A stretch of DNA of 48,501 bases from an uncultured Oscillospiraceae bacterium (GCA_934622035.1 CAKTVG010000023.1:1-48501); one strand, 5' to 3'. Numbered from the stretch's first letter, positions 40,858 through 48,460 are shown. Notes: generated by a model from the letters alone, not told the origin. Translations and numbers: made by a program.

Positions 40858-41982
40858 ATGAATTTCAAAAATGCAATGCTGTACACCGAGGATTTCCGTT
40901 TTGTCCCCGGCGCCTTTTCCGTCGAAAACGGCAAATTTGTCAATGTTCTGGCCGCGCCGCAGCCGGATGCCATCGATCTTCAGGGCGCCTACGTCATTCC
41001 CGGTCTGATCGATGTCCATAACCATGGCAATTCCGGCGCAGACTTTTCCGATGGCGATTACGACGGCCTCGTCAAAATGGCGGAATATCTCGCCAAAAAC
41101 GGCGTGACCTCCTTTGCGCCCGCCTCCATGACGCTGCCCTACGACGTGCTGGCCAAGGCTTTTTCCACTGCGCGCCGCCTTGCCGATGAGGTGCCAGAGG
41201 GCGCAGCCGCGCTGCGCGGCATCCAGATGGAAGGTCCCTTCTTCTCCGAGAAGAAAAAGGGCGCGCAGAACGGCGCCTACCTTCGCGACCCCGATTTTGC
41301 CGCATTTTCCAAGCTCTACCACGACTGCGGCGGTCTTGTGCGCATCGTGGACGTCGCGCCCGAGCTGCCCGGCGCCTGCGGCTTCATCCGTCAGGCCAGA
41401 GAACTGTGCACCGTCTCCATCGCGCACACCGACGCAAGCTATGACGAGGCGCACGCCGCCGTCCAGGCTGGTGTGACCCACCTGACTCACCTGTTCAACG
41501 CCATGCCCGCGCTGCATCACCGCAAGCCCGGCGTGATCGGCGCGGCCGCCGAGGCTGAGCAGGTCAGCGCAGAGATCATCTCCGACGGCCAGCATGTCCA
41601 TCCCTCTGCCGTGCGTCTGGCCTTCCGCCTCTTCGGTGCGGAGCGCATGGTCCTCATTTCGGATGCGCTGCGCTGCTGCGGCATGCCGGACGGCGAATAT
41701 GAGCTGGGCGGACAGGCCGTGTTCCTCAAGGGCGGCATCGCCCGCCTTGCCGATGGCACCATCGCAGGCTCAGCCACGAATCTCTATGACTGCATGCTGC
41801 GCGCCGTCTCCTTCGGCATTGCCAAAGAGGACGCCGTCCGCGCGGCGACATGGAACCCGGCGCGGCAGATCGGCTGCCTGGATGTTGCAGGCTCCATTGC
41901 CAATGGCAAAAGCGCCGATTTCGTCGTCTGTGACGAAGCGCTCAACCGCAAGGCCGTCTGGCTGCGCGGCAAAGCTCTCTGA
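40858..41982 (+). CDS. nagA: N-acetylglucosamine-6-phosphate deacetylase
   Basis: Removes acetate from GlcNAc-6-phosphate, opening it to glycolysis via NagB (not in the window). 374 residues, amidohydrolase fold. DVHNHGNSGADF near 52 has the HxH pattern, QMEGPFFS near 123 the metal Glu, SIAHTDASYDEA near 189 and THLFNAMPALHHR near 211 the metal His residues, and LISDALRC near 265 the catalytic Asp. ACGGAGG lies 7 nt before ATG 40858. Last gene of the operon. Confidence 0.94.
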   Translation: MNFKNAMLYTEDFRFVPGAFSVENGKFVNVLAAPQPDAIDLQGAYVIPGLIDVHNHGNSGADFSDGDYDGLVKMAEYLAKNGVTSFAPASMTLPYDVLAKAFSTARRLADEVPEGAAALRGIQMEGPFFSEKKKGAQNGAYLRDPDFAAFSKLYHDCGGLVRIVDVAPELPGACGFIRQARELCTVSIAHTDASYDEAHAAVQAGVTHLTHLFNAMPALHHRKPGVIGAAAEAEQVSAEIISDGQHVHPSAVRLAFRLFGAERMVLISDALRCCGMPDGEYELGGQAVFLKGGIARLADGTIAGSATNLYDCMLRAVSFGIAKEDAVRAATWNPARQIGCLDVAGSIANGKSADFVVCDEALNRKAVWLRGKAL

Positions 41983-41995
41983 ACATCGCGCAAAA

Positions 41996-42067
41996 GCCGG
42001 GCAGGTTTTCGCCGTGTGCCGATAAGGCAGTAATTTAAGGAAACTACACAATCGGCATCTGCCCGAC
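41996..42067. repeat. nested inverted-repeat structure after nagA
   Basis: Outer arms 41996-42004 and 42059-42067 (one mismatch) enclose inner arms TGCCGAT (42017-42023) and ATCGGCA (42051-42057). The whole could fold into one long imperfect hairpin. No coding sense is apparent. Identity unknown; a small mobile repeat or RNA 3' element. Confidence 0.5.
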
Positions 42068-42086
42068 AGGATTGGCCAACAATGCA

Positions 42087-42125
42087 GGCGGCACTCAGCT
42101 TCAGTTGGGTTCCGCCTGTTTTTTT
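42087..42125 (+). terminator. terminator after nagA
   Basis: Stem CAGGCGG/CCGCCTG (42086-42091 side with 42112-42118), extended by ACTCA/TGGGT inside the loop, followed by seven T. Confidence 0.85.
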
Positions 42126-42224
42126 GCACATCTAACAGATAGCAGCTGCACGGAGCTGAAGTTCAGCAACGGCCGCATGATCGGTGCCGACTGAGAAACT
42201 GCGGAACGAAAAGGAGAAAAAACA

Positions 42225-42719
42225 ATGAGCAAGGATATGTGCGTAGCCTGCGGCGAGGGGATTTTGAACATTCGTGCCGGTGCGATCATCATGAAAGACG
42301 GAAAGCTTTTGATGGTTGGCAATAACAGAAACTATCTCTACTCTGTTGGCGGCAGGTTAAAGTTCGGCGAAACTGCGGAAGAAGCTGCCGTTCGTGAAGT
42401 GTTTGAAGAAACTGGCGTTCAAATGGAAATTGATCACCTTGCCTTTGTGCATGAAAACTATTTCTACGGCGATGCGCCTTCCAATCTGAACAAGCTCGTT
42501 TATGAAATTTCGTTTTTCTTCTATATGAAAGTGCCTGATACTTTTGCACCGACCAGCGAATGTTTCACAGAGGGGAACAGCAAGGAACGCTTGGTGTGGG
42601 TTTCGCTCGATGAGGACATTCAGATATATCCGGAATTTTTCAAAGTCGAATTGAAAAATCCAGCAGGCACGGTTAAACATTTCACTACAGTAAAGCGTTT
42701 TGCGGCGGATGTAATGTGA
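42225..42719 (+). CDS. Nudix hydrolase
   Basis: 164 residues; hydrolyses a nucleoside diphosphate linked to another group, exact substrate unknown. The Nudix box is complete: GGRLKFGETAEEAAVREVFE then ETG, about residues 42-64. The N-terminus has CVACGEG, reminiscent of half a zinc ribbon. AAAAGGAG lies before ATG 42225. Base composition is clearly more AT-rich than in the flanking operons and codon use is less C/G-ending, so recent acquisition is likely. Confidence 0.92.
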   Translation: MSKDMCVACGEGILNIRAGAIIMKDGKLLMVGNNRNYLYSVGGRLKFGETAEEAAVREVFEETGVQMEIDHLAFVHENYFYGDAPSNLNKLVYEISFFFYMKVPDTFAPTSECFTEGNSKERLVWVSLDEDIQIYPEFFKVELKNPAGTVKHFTTVKRFAADVM

Positions 42720-42793
42720 ACTTGCCTTAACGGAAGATACATATCAAATGCAGCCTTGCGGGCGACATTCCCGCAGAAGAGCTACGAAAAACA

Positions 42794-42823
42794 GAGCAGG
42801 CATGACCTCCATCATGCCTGCTC
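42794..42823 (-). terminator. terminator after spoIIP
   Basis: A 12-bp stem GAGCAGGCATGA/TCATGCCTGCTC with a 6-nt loop; the minus strand continues TGTTTTTCG. Confidence 0.85.
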
Positions 42824-42877
42824 CATGGTATTTGAGTTTTACCGTCTTACCGTCAGGGAGCCTTCTCCCGCTCAGTT

Positions 42878-43861
42878 TTATTTCTCCGATAACAGCAGAT
42901 CCGCCAGTGTGTCGCCGAAATACTCCGCCGAGCGCGTTGCTTCCTCCAGCGTGTTTCCCGCCGTCCCCACCTCCAAGAGGATGGAGCATGGCGTCAGATG
43001 CTCGTTGTAGCGCTGCGCCCGCACGGACATCTGCCGGAACCAGCCCGGAAACCGCTTCTCGCACAGCGCCTGAATCTTCAGCGCGCAGGAGAGGTTGTCC
43101 TCCCAATCCGGGTGATACATGCCCGAAACGTTCGTGCCCATCACCAGCAGCAGCCGCGCGCAGCGCTCTCCCTCCAGCTCCGCCGTCATTGCCAGCTGAT
43201 TTCCCTCGTCGTCCTCAATGGCATCACGATGCAGATCGATCACCATCTGAATGGACGGATATTTCTCCAGATACGCCTCAATCACCTCCGCCGACCGCAG
43301 ATACGAGTCATTGTAGCTCTCCTGATCGCAGAGCGTATCGTCATTGATCGTCTCAATTCCCCGCGCCGTCAGCCGGTCTGCCAGCACCTGCCCAACCTGC
43401 ACCACGTTGTGGCGCGTGTCCTCCGTGTGGTAGCTCCCCGCTGCGGCATAATCGTCCTCCGCCGTCGGCGTATAGGCCTCCGTCCCGTGCGTATGGACAA
43501 TCAGAACCAGAGGCCCATCCGCCCCCGCGTCAAACTTCAAGGGCCGGGCGATCAATTCCTCCGCGTCGAATTCCGCCTCTGCGCCGTTGCGGATGTCCAC
43601 CAGCGCCGCATCCTCCGGACGCAGTTCCACGGCCGTCCCTCGCCTCGGGGGCGCATATTGCAGCACCGGATAGCTGCTGCGCGCCACCGTCTCCTCCGGT
43701 ATTTCCTGCCGTACCTGCATCCGCGCAGCCATCTGCGCCGCCGTCCGTTTCAGGCCCGACTGCACCTGCGGCTGCGTTCCCAGCCGCAGCACCGCGGCAA
43801 AAATCAAAACGGCAAAGCACATCCAGCGCGCCGTCAGATGAAATTTTTCCTTTGTGTGCAT
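42878..43861 (-). CDS. spoIIP: stage II sporulation protein P (peptidoglycan amidase)
   Basis: Membrane-anchored N-acetylmuramoyl-L-alanine amidase/endopeptidase of the SpoIID-M-P complex that drives engulfment of the forespore. 327 residues: one N-terminal membrane helix (about 11-30), a variable linker, then the catalytic domain. LVLIVHTHGTEAYTP near 118-132 has the first zinc His, IDLHRDAI near 208 the second, and ILLEVGTAGNT near 296 the catalytic Glu. The start is ATG 43861, with AGGAG 6-7 nt upstream. Bordered by bofA, another mother-cell gene. Confidence 0.93.
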   Translation of the reverse strand: MHTKEKFHLTARWMCFAVLIFAAVLRLGTQPQVQSGLKRTAAQMAARMQVRQEIPEETVARSSYPVLQYAPPRRGTAVELRPEDAALVDIRNGAEAEFDAEELIARPLKFDAGADGPLVLIVHTHGTEAYTPTAEDDYAAAGSYHTEDTRHNVVQVGQVLADRLTARGIETINDDTLCDQESYNDSYLRSAEVIEAYLEKYPSIQMVIDLHRDAIEDDEGNQLAMTAELEGERCARLLLVMGTNVSGMYHPDWEDNLSCALKIQALCEKRFPGWFRQMSVRAQRYNEHLTPCSILLEVGTAGNTLEEATRSAEYFGDTLADLLLSEK

Positions 43862-43877
43862 GGTATCAACTCCTGAC

Positions 43878-43888
43878 CCAGTCTATGC
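43878..43888 (-). promoter_or_regulatory. candidate SigE-type -10 region of spoIIP
   Basis: Minus strand GCATAGACTGG, 17 nt before the start codon. In B. subtilis spoIIP is expressed from SigE (and SigF). The same 11-mer precedes the ferritin-like gene. Confidence 0.5.
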
Positions 43889-43985
43889 GGCGCGAATGCG
43901 TAAAAGACCGCCGCATGGAAATTTTCGCCAGAAGCAGCGCATGTTATACCCGAAAAAAACGCTTGTGTTTTCCCCGTCGATATCA

Positions 43986-44053
43986 TAAAATAAAAAGCAG
44001 AGAAACCCGAAGGCTTCTCCGTCTCAAAATGTAAAGGCGGGCAAAGCCCGCCT
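43986..44053 (-). terminator. two leftward terminator-like hairpins without an obvious gene
   Basis: AGGCGGGC/GCCCGCCT (44035-44053), and an imperfect GAGAA...TTCTC stem (about 43991-44017) whose minus-strand product runs into CTTTTTATTTT. The 373-nt gap between spoIIP and bofA holds no gene that I recognise; a leftward RNA starting near 44060-44230 would end here. Confidence 0.45.
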
Positions 44054-44234
44054 CTCCCGGGAATCGCATCGTCCACGCAAAAGCATGCGACACACTTGAC
44101 ACAAAGCTATGGAACCTCGCTCGATCGGTTTGGCCGTCCTGATCGCATCTGTACACAATGTCGCGCGTCCTGTTTGCGTCCGAGCCTAGTATGGCTCCTT
44201 CCCGCGGAATTATCCCTGTTTCAGGAGGAATATT

Positions 44235-44489
44235 ATGGAAGAAATTATTGGCATTATCGTCTCCGCCGCTGCGGTCTTTCTGCTCATCAAGCTGATCTCC
44301 ACGCCCATTCGCTGGTTCTGGAAGATCTGCATTAATACGCTGGCCGGCTGCGTCCTGCTGACGCTGTCGAATCTGCTCGCACCCCTGACCGGGCTCTACA
44401 TTGACATCACCTTCCTGCACGGCTGTCTGGTCGGCTTTTTCGGTCTGCCCGGCTATGTTCTGGCTTTGCTGCACCAACTGCTCTTCTGA
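44235..44489 (+). CDS. bofA: BofA-family pro-SigK processing inhibitor
   Basis: 84-residue membrane protein with two hydrophobic segments (about 4-22 and 34-55) and the conserved C-terminus TFLHGCLVGFFGLPGYVLAL. By family knowledge BofA restrains the SpoIVFB protease that activates pro-SigK until forespore signals arrive. CAGGAGG lies before ATG 44235. Adjacent to spoIIP and followed by a terminator. Confidence 0.88.
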   Translation: MEEIIGIIVSAAAVFLLIKLISTPIRWFWKICINTLAGCVLLTLSNLLAPLTGLYIDITFLHGCLVGFFGLPGYVLALLHQLLF

Positions 44490-44513
44490 GCAAATCGCAT
44501 CAATCAAGATATC

Positions 44514-44556
44514 ATCCCCAGGAGCAGTGCCTGCCGGCGCTGCTCCTGGGGATTTA
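44514..44556 (+). terminator. terminator after bofA
   Basis: A 14-bp stem (44514-44527 with 44540-44553) and 12-nt loop, followed by TTATCG. The T-run is short but the stem is very stable. Confidence 0.75.
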
Positions 44557-44581
44557 TCGTCCTCCCATGCAAATGCCATCC

Positions 44582-44958
44582 CTAGTGTTCCGGATTAACG
44601 CCGGCTTCCGCCGTCCAGATGGTGGATTCCGACGTCTTTGTCTTGAGGATGACTTCACGGATTTCGCCCTTGACGGGAATGGCGACTTCAAAATCGCCCG
44701 TTTCCCAAAAGTCGAATACTGCGCTGAAACGGAAGCCCACATAAAGCGTCCCGTTCTCTTCCTCGGCATAATAGCCGCAGAAGCCCTCCGGGAATGAGCC
44801 GGGGTAGAAGCCCTTGATCTCTACGGCGGTTTCCCCGACCTCCACGGAGTCAATGCCCGCGCCCTGGCAGGCGCGGAAGCCCAGCAGCTTCCATCCGCAG
44901 CGGCCAACAATACGACCGCAGCCAGCAATCCTATCATCGCTTTCCTGTGCTTTTTCAT
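44582..44958 (-). pseudogene. small lipoprotein gene broken by a one-base frameshift
   Basis: ATG 44958 (GGGAG upstream) opens MKKHRKAMIGLLAAVVLLAA, a signal peptide, which then runs out of frame to a stop. The next frame continues CGWKLLGFRACQGAGIDSVE and a plausible 95-residue domain (YYAEEENGTLYVGFRFSAVF, DFEVAIPVKGEIREVILKTK) to TAG at 44582. Adding one G at 44900-44901 would restore a lipobox LAGC and a 125-residue lipoprotein. So this is a recent pseudogene or a sequencing slip. The start lies 2 nt after the stop of the HExxH gene, so they form an operon. Function unknown. Confidence 0.65.
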
Positions 44959-44960
44959 CG

Positions 44961-45869
44961 TTACTCCCTTCTATCAGAATCACAAATACGGTACTTTTCT
45001 TCCATTTCCTTCGTATGCGCATAAAGCAGCTCCAGCGCCCGCGCCTGAATGCAGGAAAGATCCGTTTGATCGACATCCGCAAATTCGCGTTTGATACGCG
45101 CAGAAGCAGCCGCATGACTGTCATTTCCTTTGCCTTCATCCGCAACCGAGAAAAACGCTTGCAGCAATCCCAAATCGCCGGAATAATGCAGCTCCACCAG
45201 CTTTGCCCGGTATTCCAGCTCTGTCGGGGTGATTCCCGGAAATTGCTTCATGTCCGCAGCATGCTGCGCCTCATGCTTGAGGAGAGAAACCCGAAACCGC
45301 TCGCTTTCAAGGTCATACGCCTTCGCAACGCAGTTGATTGTGCCGTCGGGCGAGGCCCAGCCGCCCGTGCCGTACCGGCCGAAGGTCAGGTAATCCATCC
45401 AGCCCCGGAACACGAAGTCCTTGAGAATATTGACCGTATATTCTGCCGTTCCGCCCGGCAGCTCGACATGGTAGACGGTCGGAACCGTCTCCCGCCAGAG
45501 ATAGGGGCCGTAATAGCCCTGTGTCCTCCCGAAAAGTGCATGATAGCCCGCCGCTTCAAAGAGCGCTTGGAGCCGCTCAACCAGAGCGGCTTCCTCCGCC
45601 TCCGGCATATGCAGAAGCGCCTTCAGACGAGTTCGCAGCTTTTCCGCAGCCTCCGTCTCCGGCAAGCCGCAATAAAAGGCATCCCGAAAATAGATCTGAT
45701 ATAGGCGCAGGATGTCGTTGAGATTCTCCGCCATGTCATACGCGCGGTATTCCTGTTTTTCAAAAATCGACGTGTACGCAGGAAGAATGTCCTGGAATTC
45801 CTCGTGCTCGCGCATATAGGCAATCGCGCCTTTGATGTCCCCATTCAGGAAAAACCAACTGATTGGCAT
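44961..45869 (-). CDS. putative zinc metalloprotease-like protein (HExxH)
   Basis: 302 residues, family not recognised. LLKHEAQHAADMKQF places an HExxH motif at His199-Glu200-His203, with Glu residues in TPTELEYRAKLVE about 15-18 further that could be the third ligand. There is no signal peptide or membrane span, so it would act in the cytoplasm. FFLNGDIKGAIAYMREHEEFQ at the N-terminus is helical, repeat-like. The start is ATG 45869 because GGAG lies 7 nt upstream; ATG 45887 has none. It precedes the frameshifted lipoprotein gene and is served by a consensus promoter with a TetR-like operator. Confidence 0.72.
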   Translation of the reverse strand: MPISWFFLNGDIKGAIAYMREHEEFQDILPAYTSIFEKQEYRAYDMAENLNDILRLYQIYFRDAFYCGLPETEAAEKLRTRLKALLHMPEAEEAALVERLQALFEAAGYHALFGRTQGYYGPYLWRETVPTVYHVELPGGTAEYTVNILKDFVFRGWMDYLTFGRYGTGGWASPDGTINCVAKAYDLESERFRVSLLKHEAQHAADMKQFPGITPTELEYRAKLVELHYSGDLGLLQAFFSVADEGKGNDSHAAASARIKREFADVDQTDLSCIQARALELLYAHTKEMEEKYRICDSDRRE

Positions 45870-45948
45870 AGCTTCTCTCCTATCCATGCTTCCTTTCCGG
45901 CTCTCTGCATTCCATTCTGTTTGAAGTCATCGCTGCCGGAGCCTCTCT

Positions 45949-45977
45949 ATTATACCTACCGAACGATAGGTTGTCAA
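45949..45977 (-). promoter_or_regulatory. full-consensus promoter with TetR-type operator in the spacer
   Basis: Minus strand TTGACA (45972-45977), 17-nt spacer, TATAAT (45949-45954). The spacer is an 18-bp dyad, ACCTACCG-AA-CGATAGGT (45954-45971, one mismatch), like operators bound by TetR-family repressors. No TetR gene is in the window. Confidence 0.75.
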
Positions 45978-45993
45978 GCAAAAGAAGCATACC

Positions 45994-46260
45994 CTACCTC
46001 ATGGCGCAGGATCTCCACTTCTCCTGCTGCGCCTGCGCATCCGATACAAAGTGGTTGTTGCTGTATTCCCCCGTGATCTCGCCCGCAGCAGCGCCGTCAA
46101 GCAGCGTGTAATCGGCAATTTGCACCATGGAGATGCAGTCGGAAATACAGCTGCCGGCGTCGGCGATGCCGCCACATCCTCGCTGGAGAGGTCGCAAACC
46201 CAAGCAGTTCGTCCTCCGGGGACACTCGGCAATCGTGCCGTCCTGGTAAATCACCCTCAT
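45994..46260 (-). CDS. small hypothetical protein, possibly degraded
   Basis: 88 residues from ATG 46260, with GAAAGGAA 8 nt upstream. The opening MRVIYQDGTIAECP is protein-like, but RRTNCLGLRPLQRG then looks out of frame, while the alternative frame reads PEDELLGF. The later part (GSCISDCISMVQIADYTLLD) looks coding again. Two compensating frameshifts, or a genuinely odd protein, are both possible. Function unknown. Confidence 0.4.
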   Translation of the reverse strand: MRVIYQDGTIAECPRRTNCLGLRPLQRGCGGIADAGSCISDCISMVQIADYTLLDGAAAGEITGEYSNNHFVSDAQAQQEKWRSCAMR

Positions 46261-46412
46261 CTTCCGTTCCTTTCTGTCAAAACACGCAGCAAGGCGTTGT
46301 CTCCCTGTGCATGTATCCGTCCATAGGACTGCACGAGCAGGACGGCCGAACTGCCTACCGGCTCTGGCATACCCTTTGATATGCGTTGCGTTTTTTATCC
46401 TTGCATATTTAC

Positions 46413-46712
46413 TTATTTGTGCGGTTCTTCTAATGCTCTGATTTTAACGGAGCGGTAGATACACGGTGCCAAAACGCACATACAGACACCACCAAGAATG
46501 ATAAGCAGTGCAGCACCCCGGTCTTCGCCGGTGCCGATGATCTTGCCGACATTTCCATAAAGGAATCCGTTCTCTCGGAGTGCCGGGGCAAACACATAAT
46601 CCGCAAGGACACCGCAAACGGCATTGGCCAGCACATATCCCATTTGCGAGATCAATCCGATCAGCCCCCATGCACGCCCTTGTGCTTCATTCGGTATGTT
46701 CTGGCGTATGCA
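46413..46712 (-). pseudogene. C-terminal remnant of an MFS drug exporter
   Basis: The frame from about IRQNIPNEAQGRAWGLIGLI to the stop, about 100 residues, has the helices of the last third of a major facilitator exporter (QMGYVLANAVCGVLADYVF; ALLIILGGVCMCVLAPCIY). The first ~300 residues are missing: upstream sequence belongs to an integrase gene on the other strand. No start signal remains. Confidence 0.7.
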
Positions 46713-46771
46713 ATATTTACGCGCAGATACGGAGCAGCTGCGGTGCTGCACCTTAGTGGAGGGTGAAAATT

Positions 46772-46903
46772 ATGCAGTCACCACCTAAAACAGCAGTTTT
46801 CGAAAGTGATCTTGCTCCGCTGCTGTCTGCATTCGTTGCAGAAAAACAGCGATTCGGATTCAAATACAACAGCACTGAAGCATATTTGAAGAGCTTCGAT
46901 AAG
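46772..46903 (+). pseudogene. 5' fragment of a tyrosine recombinase (integrase) gene
   Basis: GGAGGG (46758-46763) and ATG 46772 start a typical core-binding N-terminus: LLSAFVAEKQRFGFKYNSTE then AYLKSFDK, as in integrases of mobile elements of Clostridia. After residue 44 the similarity stops at GGTACC (46903-46908), and the remaining open frame is the antisense of a sigma-factor fragment. The catalytic domain is lost. Confidence 0.68.
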
Positions 46904-46909
46904 GTACCG

Positions 46910-47116
46910 CTTGTCCTCCAGCTCAAATCGGTCAAACAAGGCAAACACCTCCCAGGAGATTTCAAGGGAATGGTATTTGTGCTGACCATCTGTGAATTCC
47001 AGATAGTAGCGCGGATGTTCTGTGTTGAGCCCAACTGTAAAAATGGTATAGGGATTGTCCTTGTCTTTAGCGCGCTTTGGGCGCGGATTTTTATTTTTCG
47101 GATGGTTTCCATCCAT
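46910..47116 (-). pseudogene. 5' fragment of a mobile-element sigma-factor gene
   Basis: ATG 47116 with CGGAGG upstream encodes KNKNPRPKRAKDKDNPYTIF, then PRYYLEFTDGQHKYHSLEIS and FALFDRFELEDK. I associate this N-terminus with small sigma-70-like regulators carried by integrative conjugative elements. Homology ends at residue 69, exactly where the opposing integrase fragment begins. The DNA-binding regions 2 and 4 are missing. Confidence 0.62.
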
Positions 47117-47215
47117 GATATTTTCCTCCGTTTCGATTTGAATTTTTGAATGATCCAAATCGGACGGAGGGCTGCGGCAGCCTACGCTGCCACGCAAAAG
47201 GCGCAGATATAGCAA

Positions 47216-47259
47216 AACGCACCTGCAAAGCGGCAAAAGCCGCAAAACAAGTGCGTTTA
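47216..47259. repeat. nested hairpin upstream of the sigma fragment
   Basis: AACGCAC...GTGCGTT encloses GCGGC-AAAA-GCCGC. Both strands have T-rich flanks, so it could act as a terminator or insulate the element. Confidence 0.45.
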
Positions 47260-47426
47260 TTTCATCATTATAATGGTCTGTTAGTTCAGTATTCGAGCCG
47301 TAATATCCCGATGACGAAAACAGGCTTTTTTTGACGGTTCACCGGGTAGACGATTCGTTATGTAGGCGAATTAAACTGGTGGCTTCTGACGGGCAGAGCT
47401 GCCAAACGCCGAGTCCAACGCATAAA

Positions 47427-47463
47427 AAAATCCCTCCAATCCAAAAACTCGGATTTGAGGGAT
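47427..47463 (-). terminator. leftward terminator without an intact gene
   Basis: Stem ATCCCTC/GAGGGAT with inner AATCC/GGATT; the minus strand ends in seven T. No minus-strand gene remains to its right, suggesting that its gene was lost. The 47117-47588 interval otherwise holds no recognisable gene. Confidence 0.65.
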
Positions 47464-47588
47464 ATGGGCGTGTTTTTAGACCCCATCAAAGCCTCGTTTT
47501 CTTATTTGGCGGGGCGGTATCTTTGTTTAGTTCAGTTTCCACCGTACTGTTCGTTCACCGATAATTGAACGGCTGTGCCATTATCAGC

Positions 47589-47966
47589 ATGAACGAAATC
47601 CATATAATTATATATGGAGATGAACGCACAGTGCAGAAACAACCTGAAATGCCAAGTGAGATCATCAAAGCGGCACGGGACAAGTCCGATTTGACTGTCG
47701 AGGAGCTGACCGACCGCGTGGGAATCACAGAGCAATACTTATATAGGATCGAGAACAAGGGCAAAGTACCGACATTTGAAGTCCTCAAGAAAATCGTCCG
47801 GGAATTAGCTATTGACGGGAGCTTGATCTTCTACCCGGAAAAGCCGGTCAAAGATTCGGAAGTTGAAGATCTCGTTCGTATGCTTTACAGCTGCGATGAC
47901 CGTTCTCTGAAAATCATCCGGGCAACTGTGAAAGCCGCATTGGAAAGCCAAACAGAAAAGGAATAA
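47589..47966 (+). CDS. XRE-family transcriptional regulator
   Basis: Small DNA-binding protein with a Cro/CI helix-turn-helix: SEIIKAARDKSDLTVEELTD and RVGITEQYLYRIENKGKVPT, followed by FEVLKKIVRELAIDGSLIFY and an acidic C-terminal extension (SEVEDLVRMLYSCDDRSLKI). The start is uncertain: ATG 47589 lacks a ribosome binding site, and GTG 47631 has GGAGA about 14 nt upstream. Such regulators are common in conjugative elements of gut Clostridia. It is intact while its surroundings are broken. Confidence 0.85.
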   Translation: MNEIHIIIYGDERTVQKQPEMPSEIIKAARDKSDLTVEELTDRVGITEQYLYRIENKGKVPTFEVLKKIVRELAIDGSLIFYPEKPVKDSEVEDLVRMLYSCDDRSLKIIRATVKAALESQTEKE

Positions 47967-47970
47967 AAAC

Positions 47971-48018
47971 AGAGCCGATAACTCGCATTCCCATTGCAGG
48001 GAGAGGGTTATCGGCTCT
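47971..48018 (+). terminator. hairpin after the XRE gene
   Basis: A 12-bp stem AGAGCCGATAAC/GTTATCGGCTCT with an inner CCC/GGG; no good T-run follows. Confidence 0.55.
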
Positions 48019-48269
48019 GCGTCTTAGCGTCTGGCTCTTATTATACGATCGGTTTAATATGGCACCTTAGGGTGTTCTGCATCATTGTGTCCATTCTGCT
48101 CCCCTCCGTAAATTCGGCTTTGTTGCGCAAACTATATCACATATCTTTTCTGCATTCAACGATAGTCCAGTACGTCAGCGAACCATGAAATCCATACTGT
48201 TCACCGCGAATAGGCTGTTGTATTCGCCGCTTGCCGTTTTGCGGTATGCAGAGTCACGCGTAGGACGAG

Positions 48270-48389
48270 ATGCTGGAAATCTACTGCCGCGAATACAAGC
48301 GCCGCTTCGCGTGGATCCGCGCGGGCAAAATCTCGAAGGATGAGTTTATGCAGCGGCAATATCGGAAATATCCGCTGCGGAGGGAATGA
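48270..48389 (+). pseudogene. short coding remnant near the right end
   Basis: A 39-codon frame from ATG 48270 reads MLEIYCREYKRRFAWIRAGK, then ISKDEFMQRQYRKYPLRRE. Its composition looks like real protein, but there is no ribosome binding site, and a stop lies two codons upstream. It may be the 3' end of a decayed mobile-element gene. Nothing else coding is seen in 47967-48501. Confidence 0.35.
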
Positions 48390-48460
48390 GTCTGCCCCGC
48401 AATTCAAACGGATGACGCCGTGAGATATCCGCCAGTTTGCAGGATTTCCTTTTTTCGCAG

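Noticed and set aside
41784..42131. Cys/Leu-rich minus-strand frame after nagA
   Set aside because: It mostly mirrors nagA and the nested repeat; no ribosome binding site.
47281..47536. Repeated TTAGTTCAGT at 47281 and 47527 as an element boundary
   Set aside because: Only 10 nt long, so chance or minor duplication cannot be excluded; no further structure supports it.
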